64,000 nt of DNA, from assembly GCF_000403845.2 (NCBI RefSeq), contig NZ_KE159567.1:1434911-1498910 (forward strand), in the 5' to 3' direction. Shown here in pieces: positions 6,325 to 15,171 of this stretch. This DNA comes from Eubacterium sp. 14-2. GTDB taxonomy: Bacteria; Bacillota; Clostridia; Lachnospirales; Lachnospiraceae. Each line of letters starts with the position of its first letter. Position 1 is the stretch's first letter. A model generated the notes under the pieces. That model saw nothing but the letters and a program-made list of their open reading frames with translations. It was not told the origin of the DNA and ran no database searches. Position numbers and translations under genes: made by a program.

Positions 6325-7422
6325 TTATTTTCCCAGATAGTAATGTCCATATGCATCAGCAGCCTTGATTGCTGCACATACGGTTTCCGGAGTAACTTCA
6401 AAAGGCATGTTATGTAAGGTGTCAGTTTCGGCACACGCAGCGGCAGCTACTGCCATAATTTTTTCGTCCGTTATTTCTTCCACACCTAATTCCTTCAGGG
6501 TAACAGGGAGTCCCAGATCAATACACCAGGTAATGATGTCTTCCAGTTCATCTGCAGGAATATTTTCCAGTACAAGCTGAGTGATGGTTCCAAACGCTAC
6601 TTTTTCACCGTGATACATGTGATGGCATTCTTCCAGCACAGTCAGTCCGTTGTGAATGGCATGTGCCCCTGCCAGACCGCCGCTTTCAAAACCGATACCG
6701 CTTAAGAGAGTGTTTGCTTCGATGACTTTTTCCACTGCGGGAGTACATGCGCCTGCCTCCAGGGCCAGTCTGGCCTTAATGCCTTCTTCCATCAGTGTGT
6801 TGAAACACAGTTCAGCCAGAGACATTGCGGCAGAGGTTGCAAGACCTCCGGCACAGGTGGCTGCTCCGTTGTTTTTGCAGGCTCTTGCCTCAAAATAAGT
6901 AGCCAGTGCGTCTCCCATACCGGACACAGTCAGACGAACCGGAGATTTTGTGACAATTTCTGTATCCATCAGAACCAGATTTGGATTGGCCGGAAGGAAC
7001 AGGTATTCTTCAAACACTCCTTCGTCCGTATAAATAACAGACAGTGCGCTGCAGGGAGCGTCAGTGGAGGCGATGGTAGGGCAGATCAGAACCGGAAGTG
7101 ATTTATGGTAAGCCACAGCCTTGGCAGTATCCAGAATCTTGCCGCCGCCGATACCGATAATCATATCGCACTGATTGTCCTCCGCAACTTTAATTAATCG
7201 ATTGATTTCTGTTTTGCTGCATTCCCCGTTAAAATAGTCGAAGACAGTGCTGATTTCCTTTCCCGCAAAGCTGCCTTCCACAATATCCCCAATTCTTTTA
7301 AAGCCTGATGCTGTAATCAGAATCAGCGCTTTTTTGCCGTATTTTTCAGCGTATTCCCCCAGTTTTTTCATTTCCCCTGCGCCCTGTACATATTTGTTCG
7401 GGCTGATTAAAATGTTTGCCAT
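6325..7422 (-). CDS. gldA: Glycerol dehydrogenase
   Basis: The 365-aa NAD-dependent, zinc-dependent enzyme oxidises glycerol to dihydroxyacetone in the cytoplasm (iron-containing/GldA alcohol dehydrogenase family). The N-terminal half has the NAD-binding GIGGGKILDTAKAVA motif and PTIASTDAPCS. Metal ligands are seen as Asp in SGMGDALATYFEA and two His, in GAHAIHNGL and MYHGEKVAFG. Length is typical for GldA. AAAGGAGGT lies before ATG 7422. It has a strong own promoter (7475-7503) and is monocistronic, divergent from ibrA. Confidence 0.95.
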   Translation of the reverse strand: MANILISPNKYVQGAGEMKKLGEYAEKYGKKALILITASGFKRIGDIVEGSFAGKEISTVFDYFNGECSKTEINRLIKVAEDNQCDMIIGIGGGKILDTAKAVAYHKSLPVLICPTIASTDAPCSALSVIYTDEGVFEEYLFLPANPNLVLMDTEIVTKSPVRLTVSGMGDALATYFEARACKNNGAATCAGGLATSAAMSLAELCFNTLMEEGIKARLALEAGACTPAVEKVIEANTLLSGIGFESGGLAGAHAIHNGLTVLEECHHMYHGEKVAFGTITQLVLENIPADELEDIITWCIDLGLPVTLKELGVEEITDEKIMAVAAAACAETDTLHNMPFEVTPETVCAAIKAADAYGHYYLGK

Positions 7423-7474
7423 GTAAAAGTACCTCCTTTGGTTGAGTCTGCTTTGTTATTTGCTGCATGTACTT

Positions 7475-7503
7475 ATTGTATGCTCTGTTCAGAGGCCTGT
7501 CAA
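7475..7503 (-). promoter_or_regulatory. Promoter of gldA
   Basis: On the minus strand TTGACA (7503-7498), 17 nt, TACAAT (7480-7475). The ATG is about 50 nt downstream. Confidence 0.75.
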
Positions 7504-7521
7504 CGGAGAAAGGGAAAAAGG

Positions 7522-7550
7522 TTGCAAAAAAAATTTACATGAAGTATGAT
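7522..7550 (+). promoter_or_regulatory. Promoter of ibrA-ibrB
   Basis: TTGCAA (7522-7527), 17-nt spacer, TATGAT (7545-7550), about 60 nt before the ibrA start. It is back-to-back with the gldA promoter. Confidence 0.6.
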
Positions 7551-7609
7551 ATGGAAGTATAACTGGAAAAAAATGGAAAAAAATTGGGAAAATACAGAGG
7601 ATAAAACGG

Positions 7610-8929
7610 ATGATGATTCGGGAATACCAGAAAGAAAATGTGTACGAAGCATTGCAGCAGAGATTTCATTTTCTGTTTCAGGAATTTGACAATATTTATG
7701 TTTCCTTCAGTGGAGGAAAAGACAGCGGTGTGCTTTTGAATCTGTTTTTGGATTTCAAACGCCAGCATTATCCGGCCCGGACTGTGGGGCTGTTTCATCA
7801 GGATTTTGAAGCGCAGTATACGGTGACCACAGAATATGTGGAACGGACCTTTCAGCAGCTTGAGGATGAGCTGGAGCTTTACTGGATCTGCCTTCCCATG
7901 GCGACCCGAACGGCGCTCAGCAGCTATGAAATGTACTGGTATCCATGGGATGATACCAAAGAGGAACTCTGGGTGCGGCCCATGCCCCGGCATCCTTATG
8001 TGGTAAATATGGAGCATCCTTTTAACCATTATCGTTACCGGATGCCCCAGGAAAATCTGGCGAAGCAGTTCGGAAGATTTTACAAAGAACAGCATGGGAA
8101 GAAAAAAACCGTCTGTCTTCTGGGTATACGGGCAGAAGAATCTCTGCAGCGGTACAGTGGTTTTATGAACCGGAAATACGGATACAAAGGAGAGTGCTGG
8201 ATATCCAAACAGTTTAAGGATGTCTGGTGTGCATCCCCTCTTTACGACTGGACCAACAATGATGTGTGGGCTGCCAATTCCAGATTTGGATATGATTATA
8301 ACAGGCTGTATGATTTATACTATATGGCCGGATTAAAACCCAGCCAGATGCGGGTGGCGTCTCCCTTTAATGATTATGCCAGAGACAGTCTGAACCTGTA
8401 CCGGGTGATTGACCCGGAAATCTGGACCAGACTGGTGGGCCGGGTACGGGGCGCCAATTTCAGCGCGGTTTATGCCAGAACCAAAGCCATGGCTTATCGG
8501 AACATCAGCCTTCCGGAAGGACATACCTGGGAATCCTATACAAAGTTTCTGCTGGATACCCTTCCGGTGAGAATCCGCAATAATTATGTAAAAAAATTCC
8601 GTACCTCCATGCGGTTCTGGCATGAGACCGGCGGCGGACTGTCAGAAGAAACCATCCAGGAACTGACAGACCACGGCTATCAGATCCGCAGGAACGGGAT
8701 TTCCAATTATACGGTGAACAAAAGTTCCAGAATTGTGTTTACCGGAAAGATACCGGATGATACAGATGACATTAAAACCACCAAAGATATTCCGAGCTGG
8801 AAACGCATGTGCTACTGTATCCTGAGAAATGACCATATCTGCAGATTTATGGGATTCGGACTGACCAGCAGGGAAAAAGAACAGATTGAAGCCATACGGA
8901 AAAAATATGGTGAATTTGCAGATAAATAA
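7610..8929 (+). CDS. ibrA: IbrA-like phosphoadenosine phosphosulfate reductase family protein (DUF3440)
   Basis: The 439-aa protein has a PP-loop ATP-pyrophosphatase motif SGGKDS (34-39) in VSFSGGKDSGVLLNLFL, then HQDFEAQY, the arginine-rich LLGIRAEESLQRY, and PLYDWTNNDVWA, all hallmarks of the PAPS-reductase fold. The long C-terminal extension matches DUF3440/IbrA proteins. In E. coli IbrA works with IbrB as a regulator of immunoglobulin-binding (Eib) proteins. The chemistry is unknown, and similar pairs occur on phages and islands. ibrB begins 31 nt downstream, so the two form an operon. Two ATGs (7610, 7613) are possible starts. Confidence 0.9.
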   Translation: MMIREYQKENVYEALQQRFHFLFQEFDNIYVSFSGGKDSGVLLNLFLDFKRQHYPARTVGLFHQDFEAQYTVTTEYVERTFQQLEDELELYWICLPMATRTALSSYEMYWYPWDDTKEELWVRPMPRHPYVVNMEHPFNHYRYRMPQENLAKQFGRFYKEQHGKKKTVCLLGIRAEESLQRYSGFMNRKYGYKGECWISKQFKDVWCASPLYDWTNNDVWAANSRFGYDYNRLYDLYYMAGLKPSQMRVASPFNDYARDSLNLYRVIDPEIWTRLVGRVRGANFSAVYARTKAMAYRNISLPEGHTWESYTKFLLDTLPVRIRNNYVKKFRTSMRFWHETGGGLSEETIQELTDHGYQIRRNGISNYTVNKSSRIVFTGKIPDDTDDIKTTKDIPSWKRMCYCILRNDHICRFMGFGLTSREKEQIEAIRKKYGEFADK

Positions 8930-8959
8930 GTGAAATAGAAGACACGGAGGATTTTCAGA

Positions 8960-9511
8960 ATGAACAGTACATACAAAAGTCCGGCGTATGAAGTAATACC
9001 GGTGCCCATAGAAAAAATCATACCCAATTCCTATAACCCGAATGCGGTTGCTCCGCCGGAAATGCGGCTTCTTTACGACAGCATCAAAGAGGACGGTTAT
9101 ACCATGCCAATCGTATGTTACTATTCCAAAAAGGATGATGTCTATGTGATTGTGGATGGATTTCACCGTTACCGGATTATGAAGGAACATAAGGATATTT
9201 ATGAGCGGGAAAATGGTATGCTTCCTGTAACGGTCATTGACAAGTCCATCTCCAACCGGATGGCCAGCACCATAAGGCATAACCGGGCCAGGGGCAGCCA
9301 TGATGTGGATCTGATGAGCAATATTATCAGAGAACTTCATGAAATCGGCCGGTCTGACGACTGGATTGCAAAGCACATGGGAATGAGCAAAGATGAAATT
9401 CTGCGTCTGAAACAGATTACCGGACTGGCAGCTCTGTTTCGCGATGTGAATTTCGGACAGGCCTGGAAGCCGGTGGAACGGGGAGATGGGGATGTTGATT
9501 CTTTTTCATAA
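8960..9511 (+). CDS. ibrB: IbrB-like ParB/sulfiredoxin-fold protein
   Basis: The 183-aa protein has a ParB N-terminal fold: VPIEKIIPNSYNPNAVAPPE, then DGYTMPIVCYY, then VIVDGFHRYRIMKEH, and TIRHNRARGSH, the last matching the GxxR/HNxxRG motif of ParB-like CTPase/nuclease domains. A helix-turn-helix-like segment follows (DDWIAKHMGMSKDEILRLKQ). It is the standard partner of IbrA. It may bind CTP or ATP and DNA; a direct enzymatic role is not known. AC-GGAGG precedes ATG 8960. Confidence 0.88.
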   Translation: MNSTYKSPAYEVIPVPIEKIIPNSYNPNAVAPPEMRLLYDSIKEDGYTMPIVCYYSKKDDVYVIVDGFHRYRIMKEHKDIYERENGMLPVTVIDKSISNRMASTIRHNRARGSHDVDLMSNIIRELHEIGRSDDWIAKHMGMSKDEILRLKQITGLAALFRDVNFGQAWKPVERGDGDVDSFS

Positions 9512-9535
9512 TATGTCATAAATGCGGGAAAATAA

Positions 9536-9564
9536 TTGACAGAAAATGGGGCGGATGTTAAAGT
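9536..9564 (+). promoter_or_regulatory. Promoter of the fibronectin-III protein
   Basis: TTGACA (9536-9541), 17 nt, TAAAGT (9559-9564); the start codon is 43 nt downstream. Confidence 0.65.
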
Positions 9565-9606
9565 AGTATTGTACAATATGCACGAAGGAAAGAAAGGAGA
9601 AGGTGT

Positions 9607-10866
9607 ATGAAGTGTTTCAAAGAACATATGAAATTATGTATGCTGACACTGATGTGTATCCTGTTTCTGGGCGTGGGAATCCGGGCGGAAGCTGCGCCGG
9701 AAAAGGTTACCGGATTCCGTCAGGAAGATGGGAATGATACCATTGCGGTGGTGCAGTGGGATTACATTTCGGAAGAATATGAGTACAGGCTGGAGTGGTG
9801 CGACCGGCAGGATTTTGTGGGTGCTTCGTCCATACAGTGTGGGAACAGCGCCTGTATGATTACAGATCTTACACCTGGCAGCACTTATTATGTAAGGGTG
9901 TTTGCGGTTGATAAAGACGGAAAGGAAGGGGAACCATCTCCGGTTATTGAAGTGGTAACAGCACCAGAAGCCATGGAAGGAATCTGGCAGACAGGGGCAT
10001 CAGAAAAGGAAATTTCATTTTCCTGGGAGAATATTGCCGGCGCTACCGGATATAGAATTATATATCAGAAAGTGGATGGACAGGGGAAAAAGCTGGACAG
10101 AGAAAAGTATGCTTTTGCTAAAGCGAATGAGAATTCCTTAAGTCTTTCCAATGCAGCGGGGAGTTACGAAATTGCAGTGTATCCCATCAGAGAATGCAGT
10201 ACCGGTTATGTGGCGTGGGGAGAGTCAGAGACAGTCACCATGTCTGTACTTCCTGGCAAAGTGACGTCAGTTAAGACGGAAACGAAAGTGATTTACAGTG
10301 CTTCCGGCAAAACATTCTGGGGTTTTTCCATGAATCTGAGCGATGGGGCTGAAGGGTGTGAATACGAACTTTTCGGAAGCAACGGGAAACGGGTTCTGAA
10401 GAAAAGCGTGGCTGTGAGAGATTTACAGTCAGTGTATGATAAAAATGGCAAAGCCACCTCGAAAAAAGAAGTGCTGATATCTGCCGGTAAAATAAAAAAA
10501 GGCCAGTTTATGAAGGTCCGGATACGAGGTTATATCGAAATTGATGGTAAGAAGAAAGCCGGTAAATGGTCAGATTACTGTTATTTTGCCGAAGGGCCTC
10601 AGAAGGTGAAGTCAGAGGCAGGCACCCGGCAAAGAAAGCTGAGCTGGTCTCCGGTGAAAGGTGCGAACAGCTACACGATTTATACTGCGAAAAGTCCAAA
10701 CTCAAAATGGAAGAAAGTGGGAACCACGTCAAAGACAAGGTACACGGTGAAATATGCTTCCGCTGCTTCAAAAGGAAAGGTTTACTGCAAAGTAGTGGCA
10801 AATAAAAAGGTTGAGGGAAAAACATTTACAGGTATGCCGGACGGTTATATCAGCTGGTCCTGGTGA
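9607..10866 (+). CDS. Secreted fibronectin type III repeat protein
   Basis: This 419-aa exported protein has a signal peptide (hydrophobic LCMLTLMCILFLGVGI, cut near AEAA at about 30). FN3-like domains follow: about 31-118 (with LTPGSTYYVRVFAVDKDGKEG), about 120-205 (ISFSWENIAGATGYRIIYQK), and one at about 335-410 (LSWSPVKGANSYTIYTAKSP). A less clear beta-rich region of about 215-330 links them. No catalytic domain, cell-wall anchor or SLH domain is seen. It is probably an extracellular or surface adhesion or scaffold protein. Own promoter and own terminator, so monocistronic. Confidence 0.8.
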   Translation: MKCFKEHMKLCMLTLMCILFLGVGIRAEAAPEKVTGFRQEDGNDTIAVVQWDYISEEYEYRLEWCDRQDFVGASSIQCGNSACMITDLTPGSTYYVRVFAVDKDGKEGEPSPVIEVVTAPEAMEGIWQTGASEKEISFSWENIAGATGYRIIYQKVDGQGKKLDREKYAFAKANENSLSLSNAAGSYEIAVYPIRECSTGYVAWGESETVTMSVLPGKVTSVKTETKVIYSASGKTFWGFSMNLSDGAEGCEYELFGSNGKRVLKKSVAVRDLQSVYDKNGKATSKKEVLISAGKIKKGQFMKVRIRGYIEIDGKKKAGKWSDYCYFAEGPQKVKSEAGTRQRKLSWSPVKGANSYTIYTAKSPNSKWKKVGTTSKTRYTVKYASAASKGKVYCKVVANKKVEGKTFTGMPDGYISWSW

Positions 10867-10945
10867 TTTGAGAAACAGTATGCATGATAATTTAAGTGAA
10901 AACGTAATATAAAAACAGGCTGATTTTTGCCGCCGGGTAAGAGTT

Positions 10946-11002
10946 AAGTGCCAGACTTTCTGTCGTCAGGCCAGAGAAGACAGAAAGTTCTGGCACTTTT
11001 TC
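10946..11002 (+). terminator. Rho-independent terminator after the FN3 gene
   Basis: AAGTGCCAGACTTTCTGTC pairs with GACAGAAAGTTCTGGCACTT, followed by TTTTCTC. The stem is long and nearly perfect. Confidence 0.85.
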
Positions 11003-11087
11003 TCTTATCTGATTCGTTTTCCGGTTAAAATATAAGAGTGTTCCTGACAGTTTTTTCAAAAAATACGGATGGAAAAGGAGGAGAACA

Positions 11088-12413
11088 ATGAGACATGCAG
11101 GATGCCTGAAGGAATTTATAAGATATGCTGTTCTGAATATGCTGGGAATGACAGCCCTGTCATGTTATATCCTGGCAGATACTTTTTTTGTGGCAGGAGG
11201 GCTGGGAGCAGATGGGCTGACGGCCCTGAATCTGGCAATTCCCATTTACAGTTTTATCCATGGCAGCGGTCTGATGCTTGGCATGGGAGGGGCCACCAGA
11301 TACTCCATTCTGAAAAGCCAGGGAAAAACAAAAGAGGGAGATCTTGTTTTCACCCGGACAATGCTTATGGGAGTGATTCTGGCAGTGATGTTCCAGGGGG
11401 CAGGACTTTTTGGCGCCCAGGAAATTGCCGGGCTCATGGGAGCAGAAGGGGTGATCCATGAAATGTGCGGAATGTATCTGAAAGTTCTGATGCTGTTTAC
11501 GCCGGCATTTCTGATAAATGAAATTCTTATCTGCTTTGTGCGCAATGACGGGGCGCCTCAGCTGTCCATGGCGGCCATGGTGGGAGGAAGTTTTTCCAAT
11601 ATTATAATGGACTATATTCTGATTTTTCCGCTGGACATGGGAATGTTCGGTGCGGTTCTTGCAACCGGAACGTCTCCTCTGATAAGTATGCTTCTGCTGT
11701 CCCGCCATTTTATACGGAAAAAACATGGATTTCATTTCCGAAAGGGAAAAATGTCTGTGTTCGAGAGCAGATTCATTCTGGCCGGAGGGATACCATCTCT
11801 GGTGGCAGAGCTGTCTTCCGGGATTGTAATGATTATTTTTAATATGATTATTCTTGAACTGCAGGGAAACACCGGTGTGGCTGCCTATGGGGTAATTGCC
11901 AATCTGGCGCTGGTGGTGATTGCCTTATATACAGGAATTGCCCAGGGGATTCAGCCTTTGCTGAGCAGATACTATGGAACAGGGAAAAAAGAAGAAGTAC
12001 AGGTTATATTCCGATATGGGGTGATTATGGTGGCTGTTCTGTCGGTTCTGATTTACGGACTGGTATTTGTACAGGCAGACAGCATTGTGGCGGCTTTTAA
12101 CGGAGAAGGGAATGAAAAACTGCAGGAGATTGCAGTCCGGGGAATGAAATACTATTTTACCGGCGGGTTGTTTGCAGGAATAAATATTGTGCTGTCCATG
12201 TATTTCACTTCCAGGGACTGTGCGGGCCCGGCAGGCATGATTTCCCTTCTCCGGGGATTTTTTGTGATTATTCCGCTGGCCTTTCTGCTGTCTGCACTGT
12301 GGCAGATGACGGGCCTGTGGCTTACCTTTCCCATTACGGAACTGCTGGTGGCAGTTCTGGGAACAGGATGGTATCTGAAAGAAAGAAAAAAGACTGCTTT
12401 CAGAGAGATATGA
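11088..12413 (+). CDS. MATE family efflux transporter
   Basis: The 441-aa polytopic membrane protein has about 12 hydrophobic segments and the MATE layout: an N-terminal helix with MTALSCYILADTFFV, a GADGLTALNLAIPIYSFIHG loop, and the repeated half beginning at about residue 225 with GGIPSLVAELSSGIVMIIF. MATE proteins export drugs or metabolites in exchange for H+ or Na+. AAAGGAGGAG precedes ATG 11088. It converges on aroA with 3 nt between stops. The substrate cannot be told. Confidence 0.9.
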   Translation: MRHAGCLKEFIRYAVLNMLGMTALSCYILADTFFVAGGLGADGLTALNLAIPIYSFIHGSGLMLGMGGATRYSILKSQGKTKEGDLVFTRTMLMGVILAVMFQGAGLFGAQEIAGLMGAEGVIHEMCGMYLKVLMLFTPAFLINEILICFVRNDGAPQLSMAAMVGGSFSNIIMDYILIFPLDMGMFGAVLATGTSPLISMLLLSRHFIRKKHGFHFRKGKMSVFESRFILAGGIPSLVAELSSGIVMIIFNMIILELQGNTGVAAYGVIANLALVVIALYTGIAQGIQPLLSRYYGTGKKEEVQVIFRYGVIMVAVLSVLIYGLVFVQADSIVAAFNGEGNEKLQEIAVRGMKYYFTGGLFAGINIVLSMYFTSRDCAGPAGMISLLRGFFVIIPLAFLLSALWQMTGLWLTFPITELLVAVLGTGWYLKERKKTAFREI

Positions 12414-12416
12414 AAC

Positions 12417-13727
12417 CTAATCTAACAGTTTTTCCAGATCCTGATAAAAAGAAGGATAGGAAACGGTTACACAGGCTTCATCGTCAAAGGTGGTGGCTCC
12501 CTCCGCATTCAGGGCTGCTATGGCAAAAGACATGGCAATCCGGTGGTCGCCGTAGGTTTTAATCCGGGCGCCCTGGAGGGGGCTGCCTCCGCGGATAATC
12601 ATTCCGTCCTCTGTGGGGGTGATATCAGCGCCCATGGCTTTCAGATTCTCCGTTACAGTGGCAATCCGGTCAGATTCCTTTACTTTTAATTCCCTGGCAT
12701 CCCGAATTACAGTGGTACCTTTTGCAAATGCTGCCATAACTGCAATAATGGGAAGCTCGTCGATTAAGGTGGGAATGATACTTCCCTCTATTGTGGTACC
12801 GTGAAGGCTGCTGGAGGTAACCAGAATATCAGCCACAGGCTCTCCGGAAACGGTGCGCTCATTTAAGAGGCTCAGTTTTCCTCCCATGGCATGGACTGCC
12901 TTAAGCATGCCGCTTCTGGTGGGGTTTATCCCCACATTCTGAATCAGAATTTCAGCATGGGGGCAGATAAGCCCAAGGGCGATAAAATAGGCGGCGGAGG
13001 AGATGTCTCCTGGTACATGAATCGCCTGTCCCTCCAGTTTTGGCTCCGGCCAGATAGCAGCGGTGGTATCTGTGGAGAGGATATCAGCGCCGAAGCCGGC
13101 CAGCATCAGTTCCGTATGGTTTCTGGACAGTACAGGTTCCGTTACTCTGGTAATTCCGTCTCCGTAAAGACCGGCCAGAAGGACGGCGGATTTCACCTGG
13201 GCAGAGGATACCGGTGACTGGTAGTGGATATGCTTCAGACTGCCGCCCTGGATGGTGAAAGGTGCACAGCCGGAACTGGTTTTTGTCCGGTAATCAGGAA
13301 AGGAACCGGCGTCCCAGCACTGAAACCGGGCCCCCATTTCTGTGAGAGGGATAAAAATACGTTTCATGGGGCGTTTGCGGATGGAAACGTCTCCGTTTAA
13401 GGTACTCTGGAAAGACTGGCCTGCCAGAATACCGGAAATCAACCGCAGGGTGGTGCCGCTGTTGCCCACATCCAGAATCTGCTTTGGAGGGGTCAGACCA
13501 TGGAGCCCTCTGCCATGTACCAGAACTCTGGAACCATCATTTTCAATGGAAATGCCAAGCTGGCGGAAACAGGAAATGGTGGAAAGACAGTCTGCACCCT
13601 GCAGAAAACCTGTTATTTCCGTCAGGCCGCCGGATATGGCGCCGAACATAATTCCTCTGTGGGAAATGGACTTATCGCCGGGAACAGAAAGTTCCCCATG
13701 AAAAGAATGTTTTTTTGTGAATTCCAT
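12417..13727 (-). CDS. aroA: 3-phosphoshikimate 1-carboxyvinyltransferase (EPSP synthase)
   Basis: The 436-aa cytosolic enzyme joins phosphoenolpyruvate to shikimate-3-phosphate in the common aromatic amino-acid pathway. Seen: VPGDKSISHRGIMFGAIS near the N-terminus, LDVGNSGTTLRLI, SSAQVKSAVLLAGL, TLIDELPIIAVMAAFAKG, LKVKESDRIATV and YGDHRIAMSFAIAAL at the C-terminus. All core EPSP-synthase motifs are intact. Start at ATG 13727, 6 nt after GAGAGGTG; an in-frame GTG at 13736 is less likely. tyrA ends inside the aroA leader (stop 13733), so the genes are coupled. Confidence 0.96.
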   Translation of the reverse strand: MEFTKKHSFHGELSVPGDKSISHRGIMFGAISGGLTEITGFLQGADCLSTISCFRQLGISIENDGSRVLVHGRGLHGLTPPKQILDVGNSGTTLRLISGILAGQSFQSTLNGDVSIRKRPMKRIFIPLTEMGARFQCWDAGSFPDYRTKTSSGCAPFTIQGGSLKHIHYQSPVSSAQVKSAVLLAGLYGDGITRVTEPVLSRNHTELMLAGFGADILSTDTTAAIWPEPKLEGQAIHVPGDISSAAYFIALGLICPHAEILIQNVGINPTRSGMLKAVHAMGGKLSLLNERTVSGEPVADILVTSSSLHGTTIEGSIIPTLIDELPIIAVMAAFAKGTTVIRDARELKVKESDRIATVTENLKAMGADITPTEDGMIIRGGSPLQGARIKTYGDHRIAMSFAIAALNAEGATTFDDEACVTVSYPSFYQDLEKLLD

Positions 13728-13732
13728 ATCAA

Positions 13733-14830
13733 TCACCTCTCATGTACTGTGTAATGGTATTTTCGTAATAAAACAAGAGCCTGCTGCAGAGCTTTTTCTT
13801 CATAAAATTCTATGTGAAGCACACCCTCCTGAAATTCCCGGTTGTGGATAATTCCGATATTTTTGATGCTGATCTGGTTAGTGGCCAGAATAGTGGCCAG
13901 GGCTGCAATTCCCCCGGCTTCGTCCACCATGTCGCAGTAGATTTCGTAAATCTGGGGAAGGGGGCCGGAGCCTGTGAGGGGAAGGGAATCCCGGTAGTCT
14001 TTGGCGGACTGGAAAAAGTCAAACAGGCTGTCTTCCTGTGAGGAAGCAATTTCAGTCCGTACCTGTTCCAGAGAAGCCAGAAAGGCGTCCAGGAGATTTA
14101 AAATCTGTTCCCGGTTGGTCAGGCAGATCTGCTGCCACATAATGGGGGAAGAGGAAGCGATTCTGGTGATATCCTTAAAACCTCCGGCGGCTACACGCTT
14201 CATGATTTCCTCTCTGTTGTCCAGATCTTTGATAAGATTTACCAGGCTGGAAGCCAGTATATGGGGCAGATGGCTGACAGCAGCGGTGATAAAATCGTGT
14301 TCCCGGTAATCCAGCAGAATGGGAATGGCTCCCAGAGACTGGATAAACTGCTGAAATTCTTCTGCCAGTTCCGGGTCTGCTTCCGGAGAAGGGGTCAGAA
14401 TGTAGTAAACATTTTCCAGAAGATATGGGGTTGCGTTTTTGTATCCGCTTTTTTCCGAACCGGCCATGGGATGTCCGCCGATAAAAAAAGGAGAGAGAGA
14501 CGTACCGGCAATTTTCTGATGAATGGAGGATTTAACACTTCCCACGTCTGTGATTATACAGTTTTTTCCCGCAAAAGAAGATAATCTGCAGAGAAAATCT
14601 GCATTTTTCTGCACCGGGGCACAGAGAAAGATATAGCGGCAGTCTGCAAAATCTTCCGTCAGAGTTTCGCAGGCAGCGGTAATTACCTGTTCTTCCAGGG
14701 CAAGAGCCAGAGACTGCTGTTCTACATCATATGCAATTAAGGTGATATCCGGGTGAATCCGGTGGATGGTTTTGGCGATGGAACCGCCGATCAGACCGAG
14801 ACCGACAAAACCGATTTTTTCAGGTTTCAT
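13733..14830 (-). CDS. tyrA: Prephenate dehydrogenase with ACT-like C-terminus
   Basis: The 365-aa cytosolic enzyme oxidatively decarboxylates prephenate to 4-hydroxyphenylpyruvate (tyrosine branch). The NAD-binding GLGLIGGSIAK motif is at residues 10-20, followed by IFLCAPVQ, TDVGSVKSSIHQK, GGHPMAGSEKSGY and AAVSHLPHILASSL, all family-typical. The last ~70 residues (IYCDMVDEAGGIAALATILA, ISIKNIGIIHN) form an ACT domain, suggesting tyrosine feedback control. First gene of tyrA-aroA with a long leader (see 14831-15003). Confidence 0.95.
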   Translation of the reverse strand: MKPEKIGFVGLGLIGGSIAKTIHRIHPDITLIAYDVEQQSLALALEEQVITAACETLTEDFADCRYIFLCAPVQKNADFLCRLSSFAGKNCIITDVGSVKSSIHQKIAGTSLSPFFIGGHPMAGSEKSGYKNATPYLLENVYYILTPSPEADPELAEEFQQFIQSLGAIPILLDYREHDFITAAVSHLPHILASSLVNLIKDLDNREEIMKRVAAGGFKDITRIASSSPIMWQQICLTNREQILNLLDAFLASLEQVRTEIASSQEDSLFDFFQSAKDYRDSLPLTGSGPLPQIYEIYCDMVDEAGGIAALATILATNQISIKNIGIIHNREFQEGVLHIEFYEEKALQQALVLLRKYHYTVHER

Positions 14831-15003
14831 ATGTAACTGTTCCTTTCTTTATCTGTATACAGCAGTTTATGACAAGACTGCGAAATTCTTTTTTTATTGC
14901 AGGGCCTGCTTTTTGAAGGGAGGGACCGGGACAGATATGAAAAAATACCTCAGAGGGACCGGGCTCAGGGGTCAGGTCCGGCCGGGCAGGATTCTTTCCT
15001 GCC
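14831..15003 (-). promoter_or_regulatory. Unassigned ~170-nt leader of tyrA-aroA
   Basis: This leader is transcribed from the promoter at 15008-15036. It holds a hairpin GGCAGG/CCTGCC (14985-15003) right at the expected 5' end and two exact copies of GAGGGACCGGG (plus strand, 14930-14940 and 14953-14963). No T-box (GGTGGNACCGCG) or specifier loop was found, and no clear attenuator. A regulatory role is inferred from length and structure only. Confidence 0.4.
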
Positions 15004-15007
15004 TATT

Positions 15008-15036
15008 ATCATAGTAGAAAGAGTCGAAAAAGTCAA
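15008..15036 (-). promoter_or_regulatory. Promoter of tyrA-aroA
   Basis: Minus strand: TTGACT (15036-15031), 17 nt, TATGAT (15013-15008). Confidence 0.65.
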
Positions 15037-15103
15037 TACTTTGGCGCGTCGAAGCACAAAAGTGCCTGATTGCAGGGGATTTGTAAAAAATGAATAAAAA
15101 GGG

Positions 15104-15132
15104 TTGTAAAATCACAAAAATTTTAGTAGAAT
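15104..15132 (+). promoter_or_regulatory. Promoter of the EF-G-like gene
   Basis: TTGTAA (15104-15109), 17 nt, TAGAAT (15127-15132), 39 nt before ATG 15172, in an AT-rich context. Confidence 0.6.
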
Positions 15133-15171
15133 ATATACATCACAAAATATACTTGTATTGGAGGAATTCAT

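Noticed and set aside
14831-15003. T-box riboswitch upstream of tyrA
   Set aside because: No GGTGGNACCGCG-like T-box or specifier loop was found on the minus strand.
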